64,000 nucleotides of DNA from Clostridia bacterium. Lineage in GTDB: Bacteria > Bacillota > Clostridia > Oscillospirales > Acutalibacteraceae. The notes below the pieces were generated by a model. That model was given only the letters and a program-made list of their open reading frames with translations. It was not told the DNA's origin and did no database searches. A program made the translations under genes and the position numbers. Below are positions 1 through 6,191 of this stretch, piece by piece. Each line of letters starts with the position of its first letter. Position 1 is the first letter of the stretch. Location of the stretch: positions 1 to 64,000 of the forward strand of contig JAFTCX010000007.1 of assembly GCA_017454485.1 (NCBI GenBank). Direction: 5' to 3'.

Positions 1-1
1 A

Positions 2-415
2 GAAATCCTGTCTCTTTGTATGAGAAACAACATGAAGAAAGAACTTGTAATTGACACTGTGAATGCAGCGCTGAAACGCTATCCGCAGCTGAAGGGAGCA
101 ATTCTGCACAGTGATCGTGGCAGCCAGTATACAAGCGAAGCATTTCGTTCAACATTGAAGACCAACAGCATTCAGCAGAGCCTGAGCGGCGTAGATCATT
201 GTTATGACAACGCCCGAATGGAAAGTTTCTTTGCAACATTAAAGAAAGAACTGATTTATCGGATTCCGACATATCGCATGCCGATGGAGCAGGTGAAAAC
301 CATGGTTTTCCGCTATGTGTTTGTTTATTACAACAACATCAGAGTCTATACAGCGAATCCGGAAGGTTTTCCGCCGGTTGTGTATCGCAACCTTGCGACG
401 CGTGTGGCTGCCTGA
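2..415 (+). CDS. IS3-family transposase, C-terminal part (truncated by window edge)
   Basis: The frame is open from the first bases of the window, so this is the 3' part of a longer gene. It carries the end of an rve-type DDE integrase core: HSDRGSQYTS holds the second catalytic Asp, and ARMESFFATLKKE holds the catalytic Glu. The YYN motif near the C-terminus is typical of IS3/IS150 OrfB proteins. OrfB joins with OrfA by frameshifting to cut and paste the element. The first Asp and the left end lie outside the window, so whether the copy is intact cannot be judged. The stop codon is followed closely by a 15-bp inverted repeat that may mark the element's end or a terminator. Confidence 0.9.
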   Translation, partial: EILSLCMRNNMKKELVIDTVNAALKRYPQLKGAILHSDRGSQYTSEAFRSTLKTNSIQQSLSGVDHCYDNARMESFFATLKKELIYRIPTYRMPMEQVKTMVFRYVFVYYNNIRVYTANPEGFPPVVYRNLATRVAA

Positions 416-424
416 CGCCGCCGC

Positions 425-477
425 ACGACCATGTTTTCCACCGTTACGCTACGCTCCACAGCGGAAAACATGGTCGT
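425..477. repeat. 15-bp inverted repeat after the transposase
   Basis: ACGACCATGTTTTCC at 425-439 is repeated exactly in inverted form at 463-477, with a 23-base loop. It lies ten bases after the transposase stop codon. It could be a factor-independent terminator (a weak T/C run follows) or part of the IS right end. The absence of the left end prevents a decision. Confidence 0.7.
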
Positions 478-732
478 TCTTCCAACGCGAAGCTTCTTTG
501 TGTGTTTTTCGACTGCACTTTTCTTGACAAGTCCAATCCGCTGCACTTCCGCTATCCTCCCTGCCCCCTTCATCTCACCCACTCAATCCCTCAGCCCCTT
601 GATCCCTTAATCCCTACTCCCACTCCGTTCACACCTTCCGTCAACATTCACCAAAAACGCGGAGCCTTTTGTGCAAGCTGCTGAAACGCATCGGAAAAAA
701 TTGAACTTTTTGTTAGAAATGGTGAACAAGCA
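478..732. other. Intergenic, no gene seen
   Basis: No plausible coding frame with a ribosome site was seen. The stretch from about 540 to 640 is pyrimidine-rich and built of loosely repeated heptad-like words (variants of ATCCCTT and ATCCCTC). A related word set occurs on the other strand near 61270-61300. Nothing else is recognisable. Confidence 0.5.
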
Positions 733-761
733 TTGACACTTTCTTCACAATTTGATAAAAT
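733..761 (+). promoter_or_regulatory. Sigma-A-type promoter of the SCP2/transketolase operon
   Basis: TTGACA at 733-738 is followed after exactly 17 bases by TAAAAT at 756-761. It lies about 65 bases upstream of the first gene of the operon, so a leader of roughly 60 bases is expected. No operator palindrome was identified. Confidence 0.75.
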
Positions 762-827
762 AAAGACAACTATATCGGCGGTTTTTGCTTTTCGGCGATT
801 CCGCCCAAGGAACAAGGAGGATTTTTT

Positions 828-1589
828 ATGACAGATGCAAAAACCTTAGCGTACATCAACCTCTACGGCATTCTCGGCACACTGGAAAACCTTTGTGAGC
901 TGGACGCCGAGGCGAGCGCGCTGGCACAGGTGAAGCGCCCCGTTTCCATCGCGTTTTCCGTCAAAGGCGGTCCCGACGCAACGCTGACCTTCAAAGACGG
1001 CCGCTGCCGCATGGAGCAGGGTGTGAACCCGAAGGCAACCGTGCTGCTTCCGTTTTCTTCGTGCGAAAAATTCAACGGCATGATCGACGGCACCGTGACA
1101 CCGATCCCCGTCAAGGGCTTCCACAAGATCGGCTTTTTGCTCAAGAACTTCATGAAGCTGACCGACATCCTAACAAAATATCTGCGCGCAAGTGAAGAGG
1201 ATCTGAAGGATCCCGTCTTCTTTGAAACCAGCACGAAGCTGATGTTTTATTTGATCGCCGTCGCCATTTCTCAGATCGGCAACAACGATTCCATCGGCAC
1301 CTTCTCCGCCTCGAACATTCCCGACGGCATCATCGAGATGGGCATCAAAGACAGCGTTGCCGCAACCATCCGCGTCAAGGATCACCACCTTGTCACAATC
1401 AAGCAAAAGCCGGCGTCCTACCGCTCCAAGATGGAGTTCGGCTCCATCAAGCTGGCCCGCGACCTGTTTGACGGCAAGGTCAACGCCGTTGCCTGCATCG
1501 GCGAGGGCACCATCGAAATGCACGGTCTGATCAACATGATCGACAACCTGAACAGAATACTCGACAGAGTTGCACTGTATTTAGCATAA
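828..1589 (+). CDS. SCP2-like lipid-binding protein (first operon copy)
   Basis: 253-residue cytoplasmic protein without signal peptide or membrane segment. It appears to contain two SCP2-like halves. Residues about 38-125 follow the pattern of a beta-sheet, a conserved Phe/Cys strand and a G-x-x-x-P-I-P-V-K-G segment. Residues about 170-253 end in a strand, G-x-I-x-x-x-G and a helix typical of the sterol-carrier C-terminus. SCP2 folds bind fatty acyl or other lipids in a hydrophobic tunnel. AAGGAGG stands before the ATG. It is the first gene of a five-gene operon, and a divergent paralog closes the operon at 4811, suggesting both serve the aminotransferase and transketolase between them. The ligand is unknown, and the fold assignment is by pattern only. 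Confidence 0.65.
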   Translation: MTDAKTLAYINLYGILGTLENLCELDAEASALAQVKRPVSIAFSVKGGPDATLTFKDGRCRMEQGVNPKATVLLPFSSCEKFNGMIDGTVTPIPVKGFHKIGFLLKNFMKLTDILTKYLRASEEDLKDPVFFETSTKLMFYLIAVAISQIGNNDSIGTFSASNIPDGIIEMGIKDSVAATIRVKDHHLVTIKQKPASYRSKMEFGSIKLARDLFDGKVNAVACIGEGTIEMHGLINMIDNLNRILDRVALYLA

Positions 1590-1602
1590 GGAGGCGTACG
1601 AT

Positions 1603-2871
1603 ATGGCGAACATTCCCATCATTGAAAATCACGAAAAGAGCAGAGAGCTTTTCTCCAAAGCAACAAAAATCATTCCCTCCGGCGTCTACGGCCATCTCGG
1701 CCCGGCCGAAGGACAGTTCATCCCCGTTTCCAACTGGCCGCTGTTTTTGACAAAAGCCAAGGGCTCCTATATGTGGGACGTGGACGGCAACAAATATATC
1801 GACTATATGTGCGCTTACGGCCCGAATGTGCTCGGTTACGGCGATCCGGACGTTGACGCCGCGGCGAAAAAGCAGATCGACCTTGCCAACTGCACCACCA
1901 CCCCCGGCTCCATCATGGTCGATTGCGCAGACCTGCTGGTCAACACCGTTGCTTCGGCGGACTGGGCATTCTTTGCCAAAAACGGCAACGACGCCACCCA
2001 GGGCGCAATGATGGCTGCCCGTGCACACACGCACCGCAAAAAGATCATCTTCTTCAAGGGCTATTATCACGGCGTTTCTCCGTGGCAGATGAAAAAGGAC
2101 TATCCCGGCGTGCTGGAAGAGGACGTTTGCAACAACATCATCCTGCCGTGGAACGACATTCCCGCGCTGGAAAAGACCATTGAAGAGAACAAGGATCAGA
2201 TCGCCGCGCTGATTGCGCAGCCCTATGACCACGGTAACTTCTATGACAACTCCTTCCCCGAAGAGGGATTCTGGCCGAAAGTGCGCGAGCTTTGCACAAA
2301 GAACGGCATCATCCTCATCGTTGACGACGTGCGCGCCGGCTTCCGTTTGGACCTTGCCGGTTCCGACCATTACTTCGGCTTTGAAGCGGATATGATCTGC
2401 TTCTGCAAAGCACTTGCCAACGGCTACAACATGTCCGCCATCTGCGGCAAGGAATTCCTCAAGAGCGCAATGAGCTCGCTCTCCTATACCGGTTCCTACT
2501 GGCTGAGCGCGGTCCCGTTCGCCGCCTGCATCGCCTGCATCGAAAAGATGAAGAAGCTCGACACCCCGACGATGTTCCGCGAAAACGGCATCAAGCTGAC
2601 CGAGGGTCTCAGAAAGGCCGGCGCAGAGCACGGCTTTGACCTTGTGGTCTCCGGCGCACCGGCGCTGTTCTATCTGCGCATTGCCAACGACGACAGCATG
2701 GTCCTGCATCAGGAATGGGTCGCCGAAATGGTCAAGCGCGGCATCTTCCTTGCCAGCCACCACAACCATTTCATGAACGCATCCCTCACCGACAAGGATA
2801 TCAAACACACCATTGAAGTCGGCGAAGAGTGCTTCAAGGTTCTCGCAAAGAACCATCCGGAACTGTTCTAA
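1603..2871 (+). CDS. Class III PLP-dependent aminotransferase, glutamate-1-semialdehyde aminomutase-like
   Basis: 422-residue fold-type I enzyme of the class III/HemL family. The cofactor site is visible: K269 in FCKALANGYN is the expected Schiff-base lysine, and D241 in IVDDVRAGFR pairs with the pyridine nitrogen. The usual D-E-V of this motif is D-D-V here. NGNDAT at 127-132 replaces the family's S-G-(T/S)-E-A-T phosphate-contact region. These changes and the context argue against a role in haem synthesis, since no other haem gene is near. It probably aminates a ketose or oxo-acid handled with the adjacent split transketolase. A GGAGG site precedes the ATG, and the gap to the upstream gene is 13 bases. 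Confidence 0.85.
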   Translation: MANIPIIENHEKSRELFSKATKIIPSGVYGHLGPAEGQFIPVSNWPLFLTKAKGSYMWDVDGNKYIDYMCAYGPNVLGYGDPDVDAAAKKQIDLANCTTTPGSIMVDCADLLVNTVASADWAFFAKNGNDATQGAMMAARAHTHRKKIIFFKGYYHGVSPWQMKKDYPGVLEEDVCNNIILPWNDIPALEKTIEENKDQIAALIAQPYDHGNFYDNSFPEEGFWPKVRELCTKNGIILIVDDVRAGFRLDLAGSDHYFGFEADMICFCKALANGYNMSAICGKEFLKSAMSSLSYTGSYWLSAVPFAACIACIEKMKKLDTPTMFRENGIKLTEGLRKAGAEHGFDLVVSGAPALFYLRIANDDSMVLHQEWVAEMVKRGIFLASHHNHFMNASLTDKDIKHTIEVGEECFKVLAKNHPELF

Positions 2872-2891
2872 ATTAAAAGGAGGAATCTATT

Positions 2892-3770
2892 ATGCCACTT
2901 TCCAAGCAAGAATGGCTCGCGCTCGAAAAAAAAGCTTATGACCTGCGCAAGCTGACGCTGCAAACCACTATGTGGGCGGGCAGCGGTCACATCGGCGGCG
3001 GATTGAGCATCCTCGACCTGCTGACTGTGCTGTATCACAAGTACCTCAACATCAAAGTGGACGACCCGAAATGGGAAGACCGCGACCGCTTCATCCTTTC
3101 CAAGGGTCACGCCGCCATCGCTTATGCTCCCGTGCTTTGCGACAAGGGCTTCAACGATGTTGAAATGCTCAAAACCTTCAACCTCTCCGGTTCCAAAATG
3201 GGCATGCACCTCGACTCCAACAAGGTCGTCGGTGTGGACGCTTCCACCGGTTCCCTCGGTCACGGCGCCTCCATCGCTGCCGGCACCGCGCTTGCGGCGC
3301 GCATTCTCGGCAAGGACTACCTGACCTATGTTGCCACCGGCGACGGCGAGCTCGGCGAAGGCTCCAACTGGGAAGCTTTCATGACCATGAACCACTATCA
3401 GCTCTCCAACTGCATCGTGTTCATCGACCGCAACCACTGCATGATCGACGGCCCGACAGAAGACGTGATGAAGCTGGAGCCGCTCAAGGATAAGCTTGTG
3501 GCGTTCGGCTTCAACACCATCTGCGTGGACGGCAACAACATCAACGAGCTGTGTGACGCGATCGACGCCGCCATTGCGCGCTCCAAGGAAAAATGCGCGC
3601 CGACCTGCATCCTGATGGATACGCAGAAGGGCGCGGGCATCAAGAGCATTGCCGGCGATTACCACTGCCATTACATGGCCATTGACGACGATACCTTTGC
3701 AAAATACAGCAAAGAGCTGGAAGAAGATTACAACGCGCGCGTTGCTCGTGCAGAGAAGGAGGGCAAATAA
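2892..3770 (+). CDS. Transketolase, N-terminal (thiamine diphosphate) subunit
   Basis: 292 residues, equal to the N-terminal third of a full transketolase; the remainder is encoded by the next gene, three bases away. The ThDP site is present: GDGELGEG begins at 150 and the motif closes with the Asn of DRN at 181. H33 in SGHIGGG and H73 in SKGHAA match the conserved active-site histidines. Transketolases move a two-carbon ketol unit between sugar phosphates. Split N/C pairs of this kind occur in many anaerobes, both in the pentose phosphate pathway and in specialised sugar pathways. Operon position between lipid-binding and aminotransferase genes suggests a specialised role. Confidence 0.92.
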   Translation: MPLSKQEWLALEKKAYDLRKLTLQTTMWAGSGHIGGGLSILDLLTVLYHKYLNIKVDDPKWEDRDRFILSKGHAAIAYAPVLCDKGFNDVEMLKTFNLSGSKMGMHLDSNKVVGVDASTGSLGHGASIAAGTALAARILGKDYLTYVATGDGELGEGSNWEAFMTMNHYQLSNCIVFIDRNHCMIDGPTEDVMKLEPLKDKLVAFGFNTICVDGNNINELCDAIDAAIARSKEKCAPTCILMDTQKGAGIKSIAGDYHCHYMAIDDDTFAKYSKELEEDYNARVARAEKEGK

Positions 3771-3772
3771 TC

Positions 3773-4783
3773 ATGGCAGGCGGATTCGTTTATAACGCAA
3801 TTGATCAGACCGAGGTTGCAACCGCTGAAATTTACGGCAAAGCACTCGCGGACATCATGCAAAAAGACCCGAAGGTCGTTGCCATCACTGCCGACCTTGC
3901 AAAATCAACCAAACTCGGTGACGTGCTCAAAATTTGTCCGGAGCGCGTGATCAACGTGGGTATCGCGGAGCAGGATATGTTCGGCGTTGCCGCCGGTATG
4001 GCGCGCGCGGGCATCACCCCGTTTTTGTCCGGCTTCTCGGCGTTCACCAGCATGCGTGCGTGCGATCAGCTCCACACCGACATCTGCTATCAGAACGTCA
4101 ACGCAAAAATCATTGCCACCCATGCCGGCACCTCCTTCGGCCAGGCGGGTTCCACCCACCACGCCATTGTGGACCTTGCGATCGTGCGCGCAATGCCGAA
4201 CATCACGCTGATCGTTCCCGCCGACGGCTATGAGACTGCAAACGCGGTCAACGCCGCTTATGAGAACTTCGGCCCCTACTATATCCGCATCAACCGCGGT
4301 TTCGACCGTGTGCTGTATGATTCCCAGGATTACGGTTTCGAAGTCGGCAAAGCTGTGGAGCTTCACGAAGGCACCGACTGCACCGTCATCGCCTGCGGCT
4401 CCTGCGTCTTCCAGGCCAGAGAGGCTGCAAAATTCCTTGAAAGCGCCGACGGTCTGAAGGTTCGCGTGCTGAATATGCACACCATCAAGCCCATCGACCG
4501 CGACGCGATCATCAAAGCGGTGCTGGAAACCCGCCGCATCATCACGGTGGAAGATCACAGCATCATCGGCGGTCTCGGCTCCGCTGTTGCGGAAGTTGTT
4601 GTGGATTCCGGCAAAGCCTGCGCGTTCAAGATGCTCGGTCACCCCGACAAGTTTGCGCCCATCGGCCTGCAGGAAGACATCATGAGCGAAGTCGGCATCG
4701 ACGCCAACGGCATCATCGCCGCAGTGCGCGAAGTTATGAACAAGGACTTTGAAGAAGACGACAACTGGGACGACGAGTTCTAA
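3773..4783 (+). CDS. Transketolase, C-terminal (pyrimidine-binding) subunit
   Basis: 336 residues with the transketolase pyrimidine domain followed by the C-terminal domain. E66 in NVGIAEQDMFG is the conserved Glu that activates the aminopyrimidine ring. HAGTSFGQAGSTHH and the PADGYE segment match the family. The protein ends in a strongly acidic tail (EEDDNWDDEF) that the family does not require. Only two bases separate it from the N-terminal subunit gene, so translation is probably coupled and the two should form the active heterotetramer. Confidence 0.92.
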   Translation: MAGGFVYNAIDQTEVATAEIYGKALADIMQKDPKVVAITADLAKSTKLGDVLKICPERVINVGIAEQDMFGVAAGMARAGITPFLSGFSAFTSMRACDQLHTDICYQNVNAKIIATHAGTSFGQAGSTHHAIVDLAIVRAMPNITLIVPADGYETANAVNAAYENFGPYYIRINRGFDRVLYDSQDYGFEVGKAVELHEGTDCTVIACGSCVFQAREAAKFLESADGLKVRVLNMHTIKPIDRDAIIKAVLETRRIITVEDHSIIGGLGSAVAEVVVDSGKACAFKMLGHPDKFAPIGLQEDIMSEVGIDANGIIAAVREVMNKDFEEDDNWDDEF

Positions 4784-4810
4784 TCCTGACAAGAAAGGAG
4801 CAAACGACTT

Positions 4811-5614
4811 ATGGCGATTGCACAAGAAGAATTATATTCCAACAAAATTTTCTTAAACGCCGCGCTTCCTCTTGTTAAGGTGCTCGCAAGTGAGGTTCCC
4901 TCGCTTTCCAAAAAGTTTGAACACGCCCACGCGGTCATTCAGGTGAGCTGCCTGAACCCGGAAGTGCCGGAGGGCAAGGTCGGTATGCATTTCATCGTCA
5001 ATTCCGGCGAATGGATCGTGAACCCCTGCCTGTCGCCCGATCCGCACATTGAACTGCAGTTCAAGAGCGTGGAAAAGCTCAACGCCTTTTTCAAGGGCAA
5101 CATCACCCTTGACGCGATCCCGAAGATTCACGGCGTCAAATACGCCGGTACCCTCGTCGCGTTTGTGATGACGCTGCTCAAAATGGCGAGCGTCCTCGGT
5201 GCAACCGAAGCGCCCGAAAAAGAAGAAGACAAGCAGCTCATGGTCAAGTGCATGTTCTATCTGCTCACCAGCGGCATCAGCCAGCTCAACAAGATGGGAC
5301 ATCCCGAAATTCACGAATGGACGAGCAAATCGCCCGACCGTGTGTATGCCCTTGCGGTGAACGATCACCCGGAGGTTTCCGCCTACATCCGCATCAAAGC
5401 CGGAAAATCCCGCGCCGGCCGCGGCGAATACAAACGCGCCATGCCGTTCTTCACGCTGCGCTTTGATTCGTTCGACAGCGCGCTGGGCATCCTGCTCGGC
5501 ACAGCCGACATGCTGGAATCTGTCAAGAGCGGCAAGCTCATCATGGACGGCGGCCCGGAATTCGGCGCCCAGCTCGGCAACTTCCTGCTGCTGATCGGCG
5601 ATCTGGCGAAGTAA
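4811..5614 (+). CDS. SCP2-like lipid-binding protein (second operon copy)
   Basis: 267 residues, with the same layout as the first gene of the operon but divergent in sequence. It has an N-terminal SCP2-like half to about residue 130, a helical linker and a second half ending in a G-x-x-x-x-D-G-G-P-E-F segment and terminal helix. No export signal is present. AAGGAG precedes the ATG. The stop codon is followed at once by TTAGCTG heptads and a hairpin terminator, which marks the end of the operon. Two lipid-binding paralogs around a sugar-modifying enzyme set is unusual. Ligand and partner are not deducible from sequence. Confidence 0.6.
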   Translation: MAIAQEELYSNKIFLNAALPLVKVLASEVPSLSKKFEHAHAVIQVSCLNPEVPEGKVGMHFIVNSGEWIVNPCLSPDPHIELQFKSVEKLNAFFKGNITLDAIPKIHGVKYAGTLVAFVMTLLKMASVLGATEAPEKEEDKQLMVKCMFYLLTSGISQLNKMGHPEIHEWTSKSPDRVYALAVNDHPEVSAYIRIKAGKSRAGRGEYKRAMPFFTLRFDSFDSALGILLGTADMLESVKSGKLIMDGGPEFGAQLGNFLLLIGDLAK

Positions 5615-5644
5615 AGCTGTTAGCTGTTAGCTGTCAGCGATTAG
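5615..5644 (+). repeat. TTAGCTG heptad array after the operon
   Basis: About three degenerate copies of AGCTGTT begin directly after the TAA stop and lead into a hairpin at 5655. The same stop-heptads order recurs elsewhere in the window, usually with a hairpin after it. Confidence 0.8.
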
Positions 5645-5654
5645 AAAAGAATTG

Positions 5655-5690
5655 ATCCCGCCGTGGAATCATCCATAGCGGGGTTATTTT
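5655..5690 (+). terminator. Hairpin terminator of the SCP2/transketolase operon
   Basis: ATCCCGCCGTGGA (5655-5667) pairs imperfectly with TCCATAGCGGGGTT (5672-5685) and is followed by ATTTTT. The loop-proximal TGGA/TCCA and the CCCCGC-type base of the stem are shared with hairpins near 6048, 21562 and 38834. Confidence 0.8.
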
Positions 5691-5701
5691 TACGGGAAAG
5701 C

Positions 5702-5730
5702 TTGACAGCCTTCGACAAATCTGCTACGAT
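5702..5730 (+). promoter_or_regulatory. Promoter of the putative toxin mRNA
   Basis: TTGACA at 5702-5707 and TACGAT at 5725-5730 are 17 bases apart, so the start of transcription should lie near 5737. This gives a leader of about 110 bases before the 21-codon frame. Confidence 0.75.
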
Positions 5731-5786
5731 TTCCTTGGTGCTTCGGCACCCCTGAGAGCTATCTACATAAACGGTAGGCGGTTAGT

Positions 5787-5839
5787 CCCTCTTTGATTTT
5801 CCGAGAGGGTTCACGCCCTCTTGAGATTCTTTGAGAGGG
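5787..5839 (+). promoter_or_regulatory. Tandem leader hairpins, the second masking the toxin ribosome site
   Basis: Two consecutive hairpins use the same stem CCCTCT/AGAGGG, at 5787-5809 and 5816-5839. The right arm of the second contains GAGGG at 5835-5839, the only good ribosome site for the ATG at 5849, so folding should block translation. Arms can also swap between the hairpins. Confidence 0.65.
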
Positions 5840-5848
5840 TGATGCAAA

Positions 5849-5914
5849 ATGGAGTTTGCAACGATTGTCACATTGGCGCTCATCTTAGCAATCATTTTGG
5901 CAGTAAAAAATTAA
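5849..5914 (+). CDS. 21-residue hydrophobic peptide, candidate type I toxin
   Basis: The frame encodes MEFATIVTLALILAIILAVK plus a final Asn: a single membrane-spanning segment with a Lys near the C-terminus, the usual form of small holin-like type I toxins. GAGGG lies nine bases before the ATG inside a hairpin. A near-consensus promoter lies upstream, and an opposing promoter reads back across the 3' untranslated region. The last codons overlap the antisense terminator. No family match could be tested. Size, single-helix form and the two-promoter layout support the call, but a small non-toxic membrane peptide cannot be excluded. Confidence 0.6.
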   Translation: MEFATIVTLALILAIILAVKN

Positions 5915-5989
5915 CCGCCCCAAAACTGCACTAAGGAGCGGTTAATTCCGAATTCTTAGGGCTAACCGTCTATCGGGTAGCTCTCTTGT
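5904..5989 (-). ncRNA. Candidate antisense RNA (antitoxin)
   Basis: The minus-strand promoter at 5996-6023 should start an RNA near 5989. It would end after the hairpin GCGGTTAA/TTAACCGC (5945-5938 with 5918-5911), which on this strand is followed directly by six T residues. The RNA would be about 80-85 nt and complementary to the end of the toxin frame and its 3' untranslated region, including the 3' arm of the long-distance pairing. Convergent genes over a common hairpin resemble the Fst/par organisation. Confidence 0.55.
5911..5945. terminator. Hairpin shared by toxin and antisense transcripts
   Basis: TTAACCGC at 5911-5918 pairs with GCGGTTAA at 5938-5945. The T-run is on the minus-strand side, so it is a good terminator for the antisense RNA and at best a pause site on the plus strand. 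It overlaps the toxin stop codon. Confidence 0.7.
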
Positions 5990-5995
5990 ACTTTT

Positions 5996-6023
5996 ATTAT
6001 ACTCATTTTTGCGCTCTTGTCAA
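5996..6023 (-). promoter_or_regulatory. Antisense promoter facing the toxin gene
   Basis: On the minus strand TTGACA (6023-6018) is followed after 16 bases by a perfect TATAAT (6001-5996). It is stronger by consensus than the toxin promoter, as expected for an antitoxin RNA. Confidence 0.75.
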
Positions 6024-6047
6024 GCGTTCAACAAACGGATGTATGCA

Positions 6048-6079
6048 AATCCCGCCGTGGAACCATCCACGACGGGGTT
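6048..6079 (-). terminator. Hairpin of the shared family, downstream of the hydrogenase gene
   Basis: AATCCCGCCGTGGA pairs with TCCACGACGGGGTT. It lies after the heptad array of the minus-strand hydrogenase gene, in the same order as elsewhere (stop, heptads, hairpin). Only a short T-run follows on the minus strand. Confidence 0.65.
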
Positions 6080-6116
6080 GAAATTTTAATGACCACCCGG
6101 CGGTTTTCTGTCCTCT

Positions 6117-6174
6117 GACAGCTAACAGCCTGCTAACAGCTAACTGCTAACAGCTAACTGCTAACAGCTATCCG
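6117..6174 (-). repeat. TTAGCTG heptad array after the hydrogenase gene
   Basis: About seven degenerate copies of CAGCTAA/CTGCTAA, the reverse complement of the array at 5615. They begin about 20 bases after the stop of the minus-strand gene, so in transcript sense they read as (TTAGCTG)n. Confidence 0.85.
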
Positions 6175-6191
6175 CTACGGCCGCAGGCCGC

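Larger units (their letters stand above)
5754..5985 (+). promoter_or_regulatory. Putative 5'-3' long-distance pairing in the toxin mRNA
   Basis: GAGAGCTA (5754-5761) and CGGTTAG (5779-5785) near the 5' end are complementary, in the correct order, to TAGCTCTC (5978-5985) and CTAACCG (5962-5968) near the 3' end. Pairing of transcript ends is a known way that hok- and AapA-type toxin mRNAs are held inactive until processed. The pairing is seen in the sequence; the function is inferred. Confidence 0.55.

Noticed and set aside
1531-2856. Minus-strand frame opposite the aminotransferase gene
   Set aside because: No ribosome site and no motifs; a product of codon bias on the coding strand.
5615-6177. 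Whole 5.6-6.2 kb block as one mobile element with heptad ends as inverted repeats
   Set aside because: The two heptad arrays each belong to the 3' end of a different convergent gene, as in other places in the window, so their inverted order is explained without mobility.
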